Shown here one piece after another: positions 1 through 13,195 of a stretch of 64,000 nt of DNA. Source of the stretch: Centropus unirufus. Lineage: Eukaryota; Chordata; Aves; Cuculiformes; Centropidae. A model generated the notes under the pieces. That model searched no databases. It saw only the letters and a list, made by a program, of their open reading frames with translations, and had not been told where the DNA came from. The translations under genes were made by a program, and so were the position numbers. Position 1 is the stretch's first letter. The number at the start of each line of letters is the position of its first letter. The stretch covers positions 2,405,696 to 2,469,695 of the forward strand of contig VYZI01000003.1 in NCBI GenBank assembly GCA_013397695.1, written 5' to 3'.

Positions 1-2761
1 GCCTAAATACATTTATCTTGGAGAAACAAGTTGAGATGAAGCCTGGTAACAGTCCACATATACTTGACAAGTAAGGGCATGAAAAGTGAAAAATAAACTG
101 TTTAGGGAGTTTGAAGATAAAACTAAGAATGAAGGATTTAGATTGAGTGTCTCAAAGACTTCTCACAGGGAGGATTATTATCCTGCAAAGGAGTCAGAGA
201 CTTTACTTTGAGAACTTTAAATGTGAACACCAAGATCAAGACTTCAGAAAATGAATGCTCTAAGTCAGATTCTGCATGCATATCGAACTGATAAACCACA
301 TTTATACATTTTTTTGTCAATCAAAGGCTGCTTTTACTTCAGTCCAACCATGGAAACCTGTTATAGTCTACAAGATAGGCTAACTTGCTTGGACTTGTAA
401 ATTCGGATACCCACCAAGAGATTAAAGGAGAAACGCAGCCAAATACTGCCAATAATGACTTAACTGCTTAGAAAGGGGAAAGGAATAGAAATAAAAGAGA
501 GAAGAGGAAAAGGGGAATGAGAGTGCATGAGAGACTAGAGACAGACACCACCAGGTTTCTGCAATGTCCTCCTGACCTTACAACGTGGGTATGTCTCCAT
601 GGGTGACAGTCTTGAAGAAGGGTGGCCATCCCCTGCTGATTCAGTGACCTTTTATACCATCACTGCTGTGGGCGCCATCCAATTTGATCCCAAGTCAAGT
701 AAGACAGTCCAGGGCCTACATGAGGCTATCATGTACAGGCCACAAGCAAACAATTCATGCAGCCTCCATCACACAGTCTGTAAGGTACAGCCCTCCAACC
801 TCACCATTTTGTGCCCCAAGATGCCCTAAGTGGAACAGCCAGGGTTATACAGGATTAGCAGTTCAGGGTCTTATTTTCTCTTCAAGTACTACCAAACACA
901 AAGTTTGAGACAAATATGAAATCCAACAGTCACAAAAGATCACTACATTTTCTCATCTATAGCTGCTTCTTCCCTCCCCTCTCCCCATATTCTATCCATG
1001 AGAAAAGGGCACTAGTCTTTCTAGGCCAAAAATGCCGTTATTGTCCTTTGGTCTCAACTCTTGAAAAGCTGCAACTTGCCCAGCAGAGATGGACTAGTGC
1101 TTCCTGCTCCATACCGTAAAGGCTGCCTTGACTCAAACACACAGAACTGCAGCCTTCAGGATGCTCCTGTTCTCTAGATTTTTTTTAGTGTTGGACTGCT
1201 CACCATTCTCATGGCAGAATTTTATGGCTTATAAACAAAAAACATAATTTTATTCATCTATTTTTCATATAATAAGGTCAACTGAATGGGTTTCTGAATT
1301 TTGAGCAAATTCAACACTTTGGCAAAGGCTGTCCAAAGTGCCTTACTTGAGTGATGTCAGAAGACACATTTAAAAGCTGAGCAAAGGTTGGTGTTAACTG
1401 ATTTTAGCATCCCATTAACCATATTATTTTATATCACTTAGCACTTCTGATGATGTTTGCACTGCCGTAAAAAACAGATATCAGATGCTATCTTGTCATA
1501 GACTTCAGACTTACAAAACTTCCATGACATTTTAGCACCGTGTATGAAAGTCCTGAATATTTTTTAATAGTTAAAATATTCATTTTACTAAATCTCTTCT
1601 TACTTTTCTTACTTAAAAATTGTTGATTTCTTACTTATTATAGGCAAATATAATCAATCACCCAAACCATCATAGTCACAAATCACTGTGGTCTGCAGTG
1701 ACATCTTGGAAATCTTTGCATTTTATAAAATAATATTTATTTTTAATATCCTGAACAACATCTATTTCAAGTAGGAGAAATAAAATGCCTGGGATATATA
1801 TAGTAGAAAGGGTTGAATTTCAGGCAAAGGTAGCTGGAACAGATGAACGAAAATAGTACTGTAGAATTAAGTGCTGAGAGCTGCAGTAATGTGATGCTTC
1901 AGACTTTTCCCCCTGTAGACATATTTTGTAAAGTCTACAATGTCCCTGCTCTGGGCTAGAGAGCCTTGTTTCCAGGCCCATGCTCTCAGCCCCTTGTCCC
2001 AGCCCCAGGTAAAGGCAGGCCTGGTCTTCTTGGCCTACTGGTTTCCACCCATGCACAAACACACAACACATGGAGTCACAGCCGGGATTAAGATAAGACT
2101 AAAAAAGCAATTAAAATGACAGATGGACCAGTGCAGAAAGAATTAAAACAAATTTAGTTTTGTTCGTCTCATAATGTTAAATAAAACACATCCAAGAATC
2201 TAAAAACCAAAATAATAAACAAACACAAACGAGTAATGTTGCGTTCTTTTTCTTTTTAGTCAACTGTCTCATCTTGGGGAGGAGGTAAGGAAGGATTCTG
2301 CAGCTGTGCCTCATCTACTGCTTATTTTATTCTCCTTCCTGTCAAGTCTGAACAGGCACAGCCTGGCTGCTGGAGAGATTGTCCCAATTGAGTAGCCAAA
2401 TGCACCTCTTCTAGATCCATTATACTACTCACTGGATGAGATGTGAGCTACCTTGAATATGGATTATATTTTTTAAGTGGGTCCACTTATTTTAGCTAAC
2501 TTTGCCTGAAACAAGAGCACGTCTGCTTTTTGATGTTCAAATTAAAAGAAGGGCAGCTGTTTTGCCACTACATTGAACCTTCAGGGCAGCAGCATTATGT
2601 AACCACCTTGCAGATGGTTTCCCAAATTTCTGATAAAATGCATGCAGCTACAGCCAGAAACTTTCTTTTCATACCTTATGCTAATAAAAATGCTACATAT
2701 TGAAAATCTTTCCCATTCCAGTTTTCCCTTGTAGAGACAAATCATTTTGAAATACCTCATG
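1..2761. other. Unique AT-rich non-coding sequence
   Basis: I recognise no gene, RNA or transposable element here. Open frames are all under 90 codons, overlap on both strands and resemble no family I know. The frames at 599-829 (plus) and 1820-2071 (minus) lie in slightly GC-richer patches but show no domain, signal peptide or repeat. A short interval with splice-site-like edges at 2260-2284 is listed separately as a finding. Confidence 0.6.
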
Positions 2762-3317
2762 AACAAGGTCTGACACACACATACAAAATTAATCCTAGAG
2801 ATGGGGAATCATAAGGAGAAGGGGAGAGACAAGGAGAGCTTTATAGAACATGTTCTAACCTGTCACAGTGAGACAAGGCTCAACTTGATCGCTTCACACA
2901 GTACACGTGGATGTACAGGTGTTCAAGCATAGACATTTTCTTGCCCTCAGTCAGAAAATGTCAGTGTGCAACAGTGAAGAGTGGGGGTGCATAAAGTTTC
3001 TTGCGGAACTGAAGAAATCTGTGACTGGAACTTTTCAATTATTGACTGAGATTTACGGTGAAGAGACCCAGAGATCAAGTCGGTGCTCAATTAACCCATT
3101 TTTTTCAGTAGAAGTCATGATCCTCAACAGCCTTTCAGAAAACAAGCTGCGGAGCTGCTTTGAACATAGGTAGCTTTGTATGCAGCTGTGTGTCAGCACT
3201 GAAGGGAACTATTTTGAAGGTCATAATCGTTTATTTTCTTAATAAGTTAAATAGAAAGAATTAAAGGCACAGACTCTTTTTGCCTTTTTGNTTTTTTTTT
3301 TGGTGTTGGACCTCGTA
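2762..3317 (+). mobile_element. Mariner deletion derivative, copy A
   Basis: A short Tc1/mariner-family element. The right end (3303-3317, ending in ttggacctcgta) is an inverted match to the left end near 2762 (aacaaggtctgacacacac), the same terminal inverted repeat seen in copies B and C. The flanking TA is clear on the right and degenerate on the left. The 5' untranslated part (about 2785-2957) aligns with copy B. The interior keeps the start of a transposase frame, then jumps to its C-terminal part, so most of the catalytic domain is gone. At about 556 bp it is less than half the usual 1.2-1.3 kb of an autonomous mariner. It may belong to the bird mariner group that includes chicken Galluhop, but I cannot verify the subfamily. 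The single ambiguous base of the window (3291) lies in its T-rich 3' part. Confidence 0.85.
2958..3173 (+). pseudogene. Mariner transposase relic, DNA-binding part fused to C-terminus
   Basis: An open frame runs through this interval from the likely original start codon at 2958. The first 40 or so residues (EEWGCIKFLAELKKS, then TFQLLTEIYGEE) match the first helix-turn-helix of mariner transposases, which binds the terminal inverted repeats. The frame then passes directly into the C-terminal portion (ILNSLSENKLRSCFEH). The middle of the protein, with all three catalytic aspartates of the DDD triad, is missing. The product could not cut DNA; in principle it could only bind repeat ends, but expression is unsupported. 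The frame can be extended upstream to 2907, but the ATG at 2958 is where similarity to the family begins. Confidence 0.7.
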
Positions 3318-6300
3318 TGTGAAATACCCTACAATTGTAATAGAGTTTACTTCACAACTGAGTAAATCCAGAAGTATTCAATAAGTGCTAATATAACATC
3401 AGTCATGGAATATCCTTGCACAGAGAATTCCTGTTAAATATTGCACAGTCTACTGTCAGTGAAATATACCCTTGCACAGGTAGCGAACAGCTCTGCTAGT
3501 GGCATAATTATATACAGAATTGCATGTATACCTCAGCCCATGGGCAATGGAAAATAATCAAAGATCTCCTTTCATAACAAGCCTTGCACATTGCAAACTA
3601 CACAAAACCTTTAGAGTGCTGAAGACATTAAATGTCACCACCAGCAGGGTGTACATGTTAGACCGATAAAAAGCATACGTTTGCCTGCAGCCTAGCAAAG
3701 TGAACAACGTGAATTTGGCATGTACCTCTGTGCTGCTGAAAAGGAGCCAATGTCTCCCACAGCAGTTCCCACAGAGCAGTGAAATCAGGAAGAGGAGTTG
3801 AGCTGAGCCCACCTGGCACCAAAGCCCGGGAGAATGAAACATTTTTTTACCATTTCAAGGACCCAAGTGTCTGACAGGCTTGTGGTCTCTGAGGCACACC
3901 TCAGTAGTTCAGTGTAAGTTGGACTATTCTTCAGCAAATCTGAAATGAAGAATTTATTCCTAGAAACATCTTTCAACCTTAGACAAAAATTAGGAGATAA
4001 TGCTTTGATTTGCTCTCTTCAGTCTTGTAGACAGGCCTCAATGGATCAGTCTTTTGTGGATGCATCTTTTGACTTGAATCCTTTGACCTTTTGACCTGTC
4101 TGAATTGATAGTGCTTTCCATAGCAAAAGGATGCTTGGGCCAAGTACAGTAATGTATGGAGCAAAAATGTGATCATCGAACAGTGTCAAATGAACCACTA
4201 GTACAAAAACAAACACTTAACCTTTGCAAAATAAATGCTCATTTTTATATGCTTGATTTGCTGAAAACAACATATTGATACTGGAAAAGTAAAAATCTAC
4301 CTAATTCAGCAACAAATCCCGCATCAATTTTTCCTGCAAGTAGTAGAAGAAACAACTTAGTGTCTCTTATGTTATAATAGAATTAGTCCCCCATTTAACA
4401 CATATCCGTTACAAGGAGCAGATTTTCACATATTTTTTCCCAGTGTTTTTGGTTTTCATGTAGCTCCACTGTTTCATATTTCCATAAAAGCAATAAAAAC
4501 ACATACTCTTTCTTACTGATAGGAAATAAACCTCAATTTTGTCAATCTCAGGCTACAATCTTGGGCCTACTTTTAAAAGACTGAGCATCAGCTTGGGAAG
4601 AAGACACCATATCTTTCTTTTCAAACCTTAAATTTTATTGACAATAAGCCTGCAAGTGCGCCATATGACAGCCTAAGGCTAATAATGCACTTCCTTACCC
4701 TTTGTGCCTCTGTATAACACCGTTGTCTTTTAGAAGTGCAAGCGAACAAAAATATAGGAAAAGAGCAATTCCTAAGGAATAATGTGTTGTACAAGGATTA
4801 ATGTGGTATGAAATCACATTATGTGTAGAAATGTTTGCTCCCCGCAGGCCCTAAGCAATTTTGGTTTATAGAGTTTTTATAGGGAGAAAAAGTGGTATTT
4901 GTAAGCACCTTATCAGACAGGTTTTGAGAAACTGGAAAAGAGAAGTTTTTTTACTCATTGCCTTTCAAATAAACAAAGTTCAATCAGTATTTGTGTCATA
5001 GATACGTTTTACATTCCTGCAACAGTCGTGGACTTGGTGGACTTGGGTCTGAAATGCTGAGTGAGTATTCCTGTAGGGCATGAACTGAGGCATGGGATTC
5101 ATACTGAAAGAGAACTAGATGGTTTTTTTGCGTTGTAGATAGAGGACAGCTTAAAGCGCTTTTTTCACTCAGAGGCTAGCTTTGAGTTTTGCACCATAGT
5201 GCACTCATCTTATAGCACATGGGAACAAGTAACAAGTAACAAGTAACAAGTAACAAGTTTGTCTTAAAATGCTTTCTACATTTTGTTCATAATGAAATAT
5301 TATTTAAATTACTATTTAACATTTTGTCATTATGATCCATTGTCACACACTCCACAGTGACCAAACAACTGAAGAGAGCTCAGGGACTAGACTTCTGCAG
5401 CAATAAATACAAGACATCAAACCCAAACCTCAAAGTACGCAATTCTTTAAAACATGCTATAAGTAGCTGAATTAAGACCTTCTGCCTGCAATAAGGGAGG
5501 CAATGATTTTCTCATCTTACATAAATCTGAGGTTTCATAAATGCTTTTTGCTTTCTGTCGGGAAGAATCCAAGAAACTTGCAATTGCATTGGGGAGAAAA
5601 AAACCCAAATTGCTGCTGAACCCAGTGTTCTTGGCATTTGCCTGTGCATGTGTGGCAGCTTCAGACACAGGCTCTGAACCGTGATGGTTCAGCCCAGGGC
5701 AAGCCTGCTCTCAGGCAACCTCATAGGCTGCCTGCTCATAGGTTGGAAAACTGCAACCTTTTCTTGAGTACTCGCTATCAGAACTGATACGTTTTTTCCC
5801 AGACAGTTTGCTGGTTTCTGCACATCAGCATCCTGGAGGAAAAAAGCATGACTCAAAATTCAGCTCTTTTCCAACTCCCTCTTTGGAAAGTAATCAATAT
5901 CAAGCACTATGATCACCATGCTGCTCAGAACACCAGATCAGGGTCTGAGGGGAAGGGTCGACAAGACAGTTCGAATACAGCACAGACCTCCATGGGACTG
6001 GGTGCACATATGAGAAAGAAGGAGTAGATGAGTTTCCATACATGTTTTGGCCCTTCAAATAAAAACTAAAGCCCATGATTTGAAAATGATTTGCAAGTGA
6101 TTTTTTTTATTATTTTTTTCTACACAGAGAGAAGAAGAGAAATTTTTCAATCTGGGTGACTTCTATCATAAAAAAGGACAATCAACAAACAAAAAAATAA
6201 AGTACATGTGTATGTATATGTGCTAAGCCTTTGCAAGTGTTTGCACATGAGAAACAAAATTGATACTTGGCTTTGGGTTTGAATCAGCAGGTGGAGTAGC

Positions 6301-9300
6301 CAGTACCTCACAGCTGGGAAGCAGGTAGAGTCATCTGGATTCTGTATGCGCTCAAAGCAACTGCACAGAGAAAGGAAAGTAGATTGGTTTTACTTGTTAT
6401 CTCACAAGAACCACCGCATGAACAACGATTTATGCAAACAAAAGAACTAAATTTTTCTAGATGATTGGCATTTCAAGTTGTCGATGCTACTCTCAAAGAA
6501 CTAGAGTTCTGATTTTTTTTTCTATATATCTTCATGTCTTCTTTCTGTGTTAGACAGAAGATAGAAGAAGTTATTGCAGCATGCCAGGCTCACCATTCAT
6601 ATGTATAAGGTAACCATAATGTAAAGGTCTTCTTATGCTAGACACTTCATCTGTTTAAGATATTTTCTCATCCCTTTAAGAGAATTTAAATATCAGCATA
6701 CACTTTCAAATTTCATTAAGGAATAATACGAACTAAATAAGATCAAGCACGACTGTTCTCCCTGTCTTTCCTCTTGCTGGTGAAATTATATCCTGTGTTT
6801 CTTAATCTTCATAATCTTTTCTTTTCCAGCTAATACTAACATGCTTATGCTTTAAAAATAGTATAATATGATGATGTTCCTAGAAAATATTCATGCTTTT
6901 TGAACTTCGGGTTTCCTTTAGTACAGATTGTTGTTATAAACTCTAATCTTTCAATTAGGATAAAAGAAAAAGTACAATACACAAAAACTGAAAATACCCT
7001 CTTGAAATAAAGCTATTAAAAACTAAGCTAATGTTGGTCATGTAATTACATTTCCATAGTAGCAATTACCATGTTTTCAGAGCCTGGATTCAAGTAACAG
7101 AAACAGCCACAGCTTTTAGCTAACCACCAATATTTCATAGAAACAATCTGAATTACTTTTAACTTCAAAACTCAGAGAAACTCTTTTAAGAATGGGCTTT
7201 TTGAAATGTGGATGACTCAAATGTGATTCTAGCTGAAAACCAGAGTTTCCAGTTGCTTGTGAAAGCAAGGCTTCCAAAGGCATTTCAAGATCATAGCAGA
7301 GCAGAAAAGAAGACAGATGTGATCTGAAAGTTGAGATAATGTTTGACCTATGTGCTTAGGAATCTAGTTTGAGCAAAGCCATTTTGCATAACTTTGAGTG
7401 TAGATGCTGACTGCTGCTTTGAGCAGGGCTTACTCTAATATGACATCTATTCTGGCTGTTGGAAGCTTGCTAGATTTCAAGCTCTCACTGTGCTTACAAA
7501 CTCAGAGAACTAATTTCCATTGCTGCAGATCCACTACTATTTCTGGTGATATTTTATTTTCTGCAGAACTGTGTATTCTGTTCTTTTTTTTATGAAAATA
7601 AATCATGTCATTTCCCAGTGCAATAAGGAACAACTATCCAGCTTCTTGCTTGTAGAATTAATGCTGCTGCAGTTGAGTGGATTGTCTCTCCTGATCCAGG
7701 GTTTTGATTACAGTGATGAAAGCTACAATGTTAAATGTTTTATACGGTTCACACTCAAGGTCATCAGAAAATTGTTGCAGAAATTTTCTAAATGCTATCA
7801 GCTAAATTCACCATAACATCCTGACTCGCATACTCCAGTTAAAAGAAACCAAGAATTACTGGTACGTGGTAGGTCTTATCTGACCAGAACGCCTGATCTG
7901 GTATAGGTGGACACTGTTCAGGGTTAAATTGGGCTGATTCACCTTACAGAGCCCAAGGCAGGCTTAACATAGGGCAGCTTGGGTTTTGGTTTTTTTGTAG
8001 TTGATGCAATGAATTTTTTTCTGTTCCAACAAAAAATTGGGGTTTTTTATTTTTTTTTACTGCAAAGCCTAATGTTCTGTGGGCAAGTAACAATTTCATT
8101 AACTCCTAGTACATAAAGCCTTTTTTTTTTCAAATAAGCTGTAGTCCATACATTTTTGTGTATATGAAGAACATAACTTATTCAAGATGGGATTTTTTCT
8201 ATCCAATTCATCAACAGCCACATACTTTTTTATTTAGTACTTTCCATCTGCTCTTAATTACCTAAAGCAAACAGTGATTGATAGATAAATACTGTGTCTG
8301 GTAATAGTCACAAGCTGTCAGCTTACAGGTGTGGGGAAAATTAAGAAAGGGAAAACAGATTCCCCAACTGGGAGAGAGTTCTTTATAATCTAGTTTATGT
8401 GACTTTAGACCTCCGATGGACTTGTGGGTTTTTTTTCATTTTTAAAGCTGAAAACAAGATTCTACTTCTCCTGCTTAGAAAGGAAAAAAATAGTAAACCC
8501 TCTAAACTAAGATTAACTCTATTTAAAAAAGAATGTTGATTAAAGACAAAGAGCTATAGGAGTAATATGGATGAAACACAGAGAAATGACCTACAATGGA
8601 ACAAATCAAGGAATTTTACTGAATGGCAGAATTTTACACAGAATGACAAAAATGCTATAATTTTGAGTATTTTCTTAAGGATGTGAAAAGATATTGATGG
8701 AAATCTAGCTGTCAGTGCCAAAGAATACATGTAACCTAAAAAATTCTGCTACTGCACTTTATGAAGAAAAAAAAAATGAGGCCAAAGTAGCTAATGAGCT
8801 TAGAAGTCAAAAAGCTGTAAAAAAACTTGCATATTATACAGAAGAGAGGAAATGATCATAGCACTATAATTACAGTGCATATGATAGGGCTGCAGTTATA
8901 AGAAAAGCATATATTGGCTTATATAGACCTTTTAGGGGAATGGTGCAGAAGAAAGTATAAGTGGTCTTCAGCAACAGAGTGGCTGTGGGTTTTGAACTGT
9001 ACTCTTGCTTTTTATGTGCCTTGTTACCTGTCTAATCAATTGTTCTCTACAGGTAGGTGCAAGTCTTCAGTTTCCTACACTGCTAGTTAAATATTTAATA
9101 CAGGTAAGGAATTACAGTATTTTCAAGAAAGACAAAACGATGTTCTATACAAATGTCTTCATAGATACCCATAAGGTAAGATTTCCTTTATACATGGAGA
9201 AAAAATTAAGTCGATCATGATAAACTTCAAGCCTGTGAAATGGTTTTGCTTTGCACTTGTATGAAAACAAAACTTTTCAGACACTTTTGCAAACAGTGAC

Positions 9301-12300
9301 TTGTTATACAAATAATAATTTAATACTTTTACTTTTTACAGAAAAAGTTGGACCTAAAGAAAAATGTTTGCTGAAAGTTTTTAAAACTGATACATTCTTC
9401 AGTGTATTTTGAATTGAAAAACTCAAAAGCATTTCTAAAATTTTTTTGAAAATGTTGTCCTCGGAATTCTGAAAATCATCCAAATAAAATAACTTAAGAT
9501 TTTTGAAATTTCCTTAGTCCTACGCCATTTTCATAAATATATATGTCTAGCTTCAGAAACTGAGGGACAAATTAGGCTTAAAATCACTCTGTTTTTCCAG
9601 CTAGCACTCTCCTCTGACATATTTCCTTGTAGCTTTAGACCACTGTGATTATGACAAAAGATTCCTGCTGTATATTTGGGGAGTGAAAATCACCCTGAAG
9701 TCAATGGCACTAGATATGTCAGTAAAATTTGCCATGTATAAAGTCATAAAAAATCAGTGTCTAGAGAATAATGTAAAAAAATTAAGCAAAAATTTCTGAA
9801 CATATGCAATTGCTGTAGGTGGTGAAATATTTGATCTTGAAGTATGTGAACATGTCTCAAAAAGTTTGGGGATTGATTGTAATAGTTCAAGACATCCGTT
9901 ACTGTTGTTAACTTCCAGATAATCACACGTTTTGGTAACCTCCGCTGAAATTTTCATCTATTTTCTGCAGGCAGCCCAACCACTTTTTCTTGCCATCTGT
10001 GTGAATATCCCCACCACACCGCTAGGAATGTAGTTCCCTGGCAAACATGCCTCTGTTTTTCATGGACACCTAGTTGCAAAAACAGGATATGTCACTCAAG
10101 GGGTTAACATCAAACCTGAAATGCAGCAAGATGAGACCTGGACAATTGTGATCCATTGATGATATACATTATTCCTGTGGCCCCTGCCTAGCATGACTTT
10201 CAAGTACTTTTTGCATCTCAACAGTTCTTGCAGGATGGAGACCTCTGAGGGTTTAATACTAAATCATCTACTGAAACTACAAGAGAAATAGGTTTGCCCA
10301 AATACAACTCTGCACAACCAGCTTTTTTTACACCTCTGCCAAAAGCATCAGGTACTGATGATAGCAGGAGTTCTGTATTTTGGAGAAGTCAGGTAGAGCA
10401 CTGTGGCAATTCCTGTTGTAAATTTATATTTATCATTTCCCTCACACTTCTTCATTTCATAGCAGTATGATTAAGCAGGAAAAAAAAAAAAAAGCTGTTA
10501 TGTACATGTTCTAAATGTGAACATCTTGCTTAAATGAAACCAAATCACCATTATAAAAGGACAAAGCAAAGAAGTGAAAAAAGAAAAAAAGTAGGTTAAA
10601 ATAAGCTGTTCTTTAGTAAACTTGGGTTCATACAAAACCCTACTATATTCACTAGAGTGCACAATACCATCTTCGGTGGGCATTTGTATTAAAGTATTTC
10701 AGCAAAAAGCATATTCCCTAAATTTGCCAATTATAAGCAGGAGCAACGTAGTTTCACCTAAATCCTTAGACAGTTTAATACAAATCAAACGATGTCTGTG
10801 ATGCATCATTACAACTTGCCAGTTCAGAGCAAATCCCTCTCTTTGAACACCTTGTTGTGATGAGAGCTGCCTGCCAAGAAAGCTCTCAACAGATGGATTG
10901 AAGCTCTGAAAAATGTCTTTCTTGACTTAGAGATGTCTCTGGCACCACTTTCACAGTAAGACTTGTAAATCCTTCCGTAATTTTGGGGAGGGATAAGCGA
11001 TGTGTTTGCAAATGCACCTGATCAAAATATAAGCCATTCCAGAGGTATTTTCTAATCTCCCTCCACATTTCTCAAAAGATAAAGAGAGTGCATTTCACCA
11101 GTGCCTACTTCCTGCCTTAAAGGGTCAGCCACATTGCCCTAAGGCATGAAACACAGAAAAGAAATATCTGCATATATAAGAGGATATATCAGGCGTTGCA
11201 CAGATACATGTGAAAGCAAATTAACAGCTAGGCTTTTCTAATGACTGGTTTTGTTGATCTATCATATAGCAGCAAATCTTAGTCTATTCCTGCCATGTAG
11301 GCTCACAGTTTGCATTTTTTTTTTTTTTTTTAAATGAGTACTTTAACTGTAAAGTAGAGACTTCATAGAGACATGGTACAAATTTTATCATTAAATTTTT
11401 TTAAAAAAAACGTTTGAGTACTTTAGCCCAATCTCTGTGTGGAAGATAAGATTGAAGGAGCACAACAATAATTGGTCATGTAACAGAACTTTTTCCCTGA
11501 ACTTTTAAGTAACCCAAGGCTGGTACTGGACAAACCTTAAATGGCTTATCTAAACAATAAAATCCCCCTTGGGTCTGCAAAATTGAGCTGGCAATCTTGA
11601 GAATTGTCAGTCTCACAATATATCTAATACCTCCTGCTCTAAGACTGATATACTGCAACAAGTACCTTCTTTGTCACTCAAGCTAATTATTTCTAAGTAG
11701 ACTTAGGAAACTAAAATTTCATTGTACCTCCATTCTTCTGAGAATAGAATAATTTTGTAACACTGAGGAGGATGTCACCAGAGTAATCACTAGAAGATAG
11801 ATTGAGTTTGAGTCCACAGTCTGGGCATACATTATTTTGCCTCATTCATTTCTGGTTTTAATGTGCCAAAATATTAAATTAATCAGAAAAAGGGTCAATT
11901 CTTGAAATGTCTTCTTTGTTCAAGTAGTAGATTCCATAAGCAAATTTTCAGTAGCATCAGGCAACTGAGTTATTGTGACATGCAATTATTGTAAAAGTGT
12001 GCAGCTTTTACTGCTGTAAAAAGAAACAGAATTCTTGTATGTGAAGACAAAATCACAGTTTGTAAGGGAAAAGCCAGAATGAAACGTTCTATTTTATCAC
12101 CCTGAGACTAGTTTTCTCCCACTTATGATACATAAGAAAAATTACTTTTTTCTGGTATTCCTGACTGGAATTTTGATCTTTTTTTCCTTGCATTTTCTTG
12201 TAAAATTACAACATTTTGATATGTGGAACCATAGAAGCTTGATGAAATACTTAGGCCCACAAAATTTTAAAGACTTAGGTCAAGATTAAGTTTGGCATCA

Positions 12301-12975
12301 AGAAAGTTATACCATTGATTCAATGTGACTATGAAAAAATGCATAAACTTGTGTTTAAACTTATCCAGCTTAGTGTTTGAGGGATAATGTTTTAACACAA
12401 AAGAAGGAATCTTACTGTACAAAAACATATAAATGTCAACTTAATGTAAATATCATATATCTGGCACAAATGCAACAAAGGATTGCCAAGAGATTCTATT
12501 TTCTCTTCTTCCAGAATGCAAAGCCCATATGGATAAGGCAGATTTCTGACAGCCTCAAAAATGAACTCTTGGGTTCTATCAACTACCAAAAACTATATTT
12601 CATGATATCTTGAACAGATTATTTAAAAGCGCAATGCAAAGTGCATCACAGAGGTTCATGGAGGCAAAAAGTTTGTGTTTGTAAGGCACATCTGGATGCT
12701 GGTAACCCAGAAACATGCTTAAAGCTGATGAAAGTTTTTCTTCTGAGTTTTCTAGTACTAGCTCATTTTTCAGACAACCTCGCAATATTCAGTATTTCCA
12801 CAATAGTAAGTCATACAGATAAGGCTATATACAAGGAGAAAAAGAGTAGAAGACCAGCCATGCACATTTCTTTTAAGATTGTGCTATTAGTTACTGAAAA
12901 ATGAAAACAATTCTAACTCTAAGCAACTATTCAAATCTCCAAGCTGATAACTAAGCTGAAAAGTAATGTCTTTTA
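3318..12975. other. Unique AT-rich non-coding sequence
   Basis: About 9.7 kb in which I recognise no gene or transposon. It contains homopolymer runs (poly-T near 11316-11332, poly-A near 10481-10494), a heptamer tandem repeat at 5224-5258, and short chance open frames. An interval near 9053-9175 with splice-like edges and an open frame is described under findings. No polyadenylation, promoter or RNA signature stands out against the AT-rich background. Confidence 0.55.
5224..5258. repeat. Heptamer tandem repeat (AACAAGT)5
   Basis: Five uninterrupted copies of the 7-base unit aacaagt. There is no divergence between units, which suggests recent slippage. No association with a transposon tail is visible. 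Confidence 0.95.
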
Positions 12976-13195
12976 GAATCACAGAATCTTAGAACATCAT
13001 GTTGGAAGGGATCTCAGGTATCACCTGGTTCAGCATTTTTAGGTGATATATAGTTTGAATGAGACGGCCCAGAACCCTGTTGAGCCGGACCTTAAAAGTT
13101 TTCTGTGTAGATGAATCTCCCATTGCCATAGGGATATTATTCCAATGTTTAACTGCTCTAATGGTGAAAAATTTTCTTCTGGAATCCAATCTTTT
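12976..13195 (-). mobile_element. CR1 LINE, 3' fragment
   Basis: On the minus strand this is the end of CR1 ORF2 followed by its short 3' untranslated region. The C-terminal peptide SRRKFFTIRAVKHWNNIP (residues 3-20 of the minus frame 12989-13189) matches the conserved CR1 ORF2 ending, in which a KFFT.R.VKHWN.LP block is followed by a FK.RL block. The plus strand begins with the reverse-complemented CR1 tail (agaatcacagaatcttagaa, 12977-12996), then a diverged 'ttggaagggatctcaggt'. The copy is strongly 5'-truncated, as is usual for CR1 retrotransposition. Its divergence from the commonest bird CR1 types suggests an older subfamily. Confidence 0.85.

Noticed and set aside
1820..2071. GC-richer minus frame as a possible retroviral LTR or gene
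   Set aside because: No paired repeat, primer-binding site or known protein motif seen; insufficient support.
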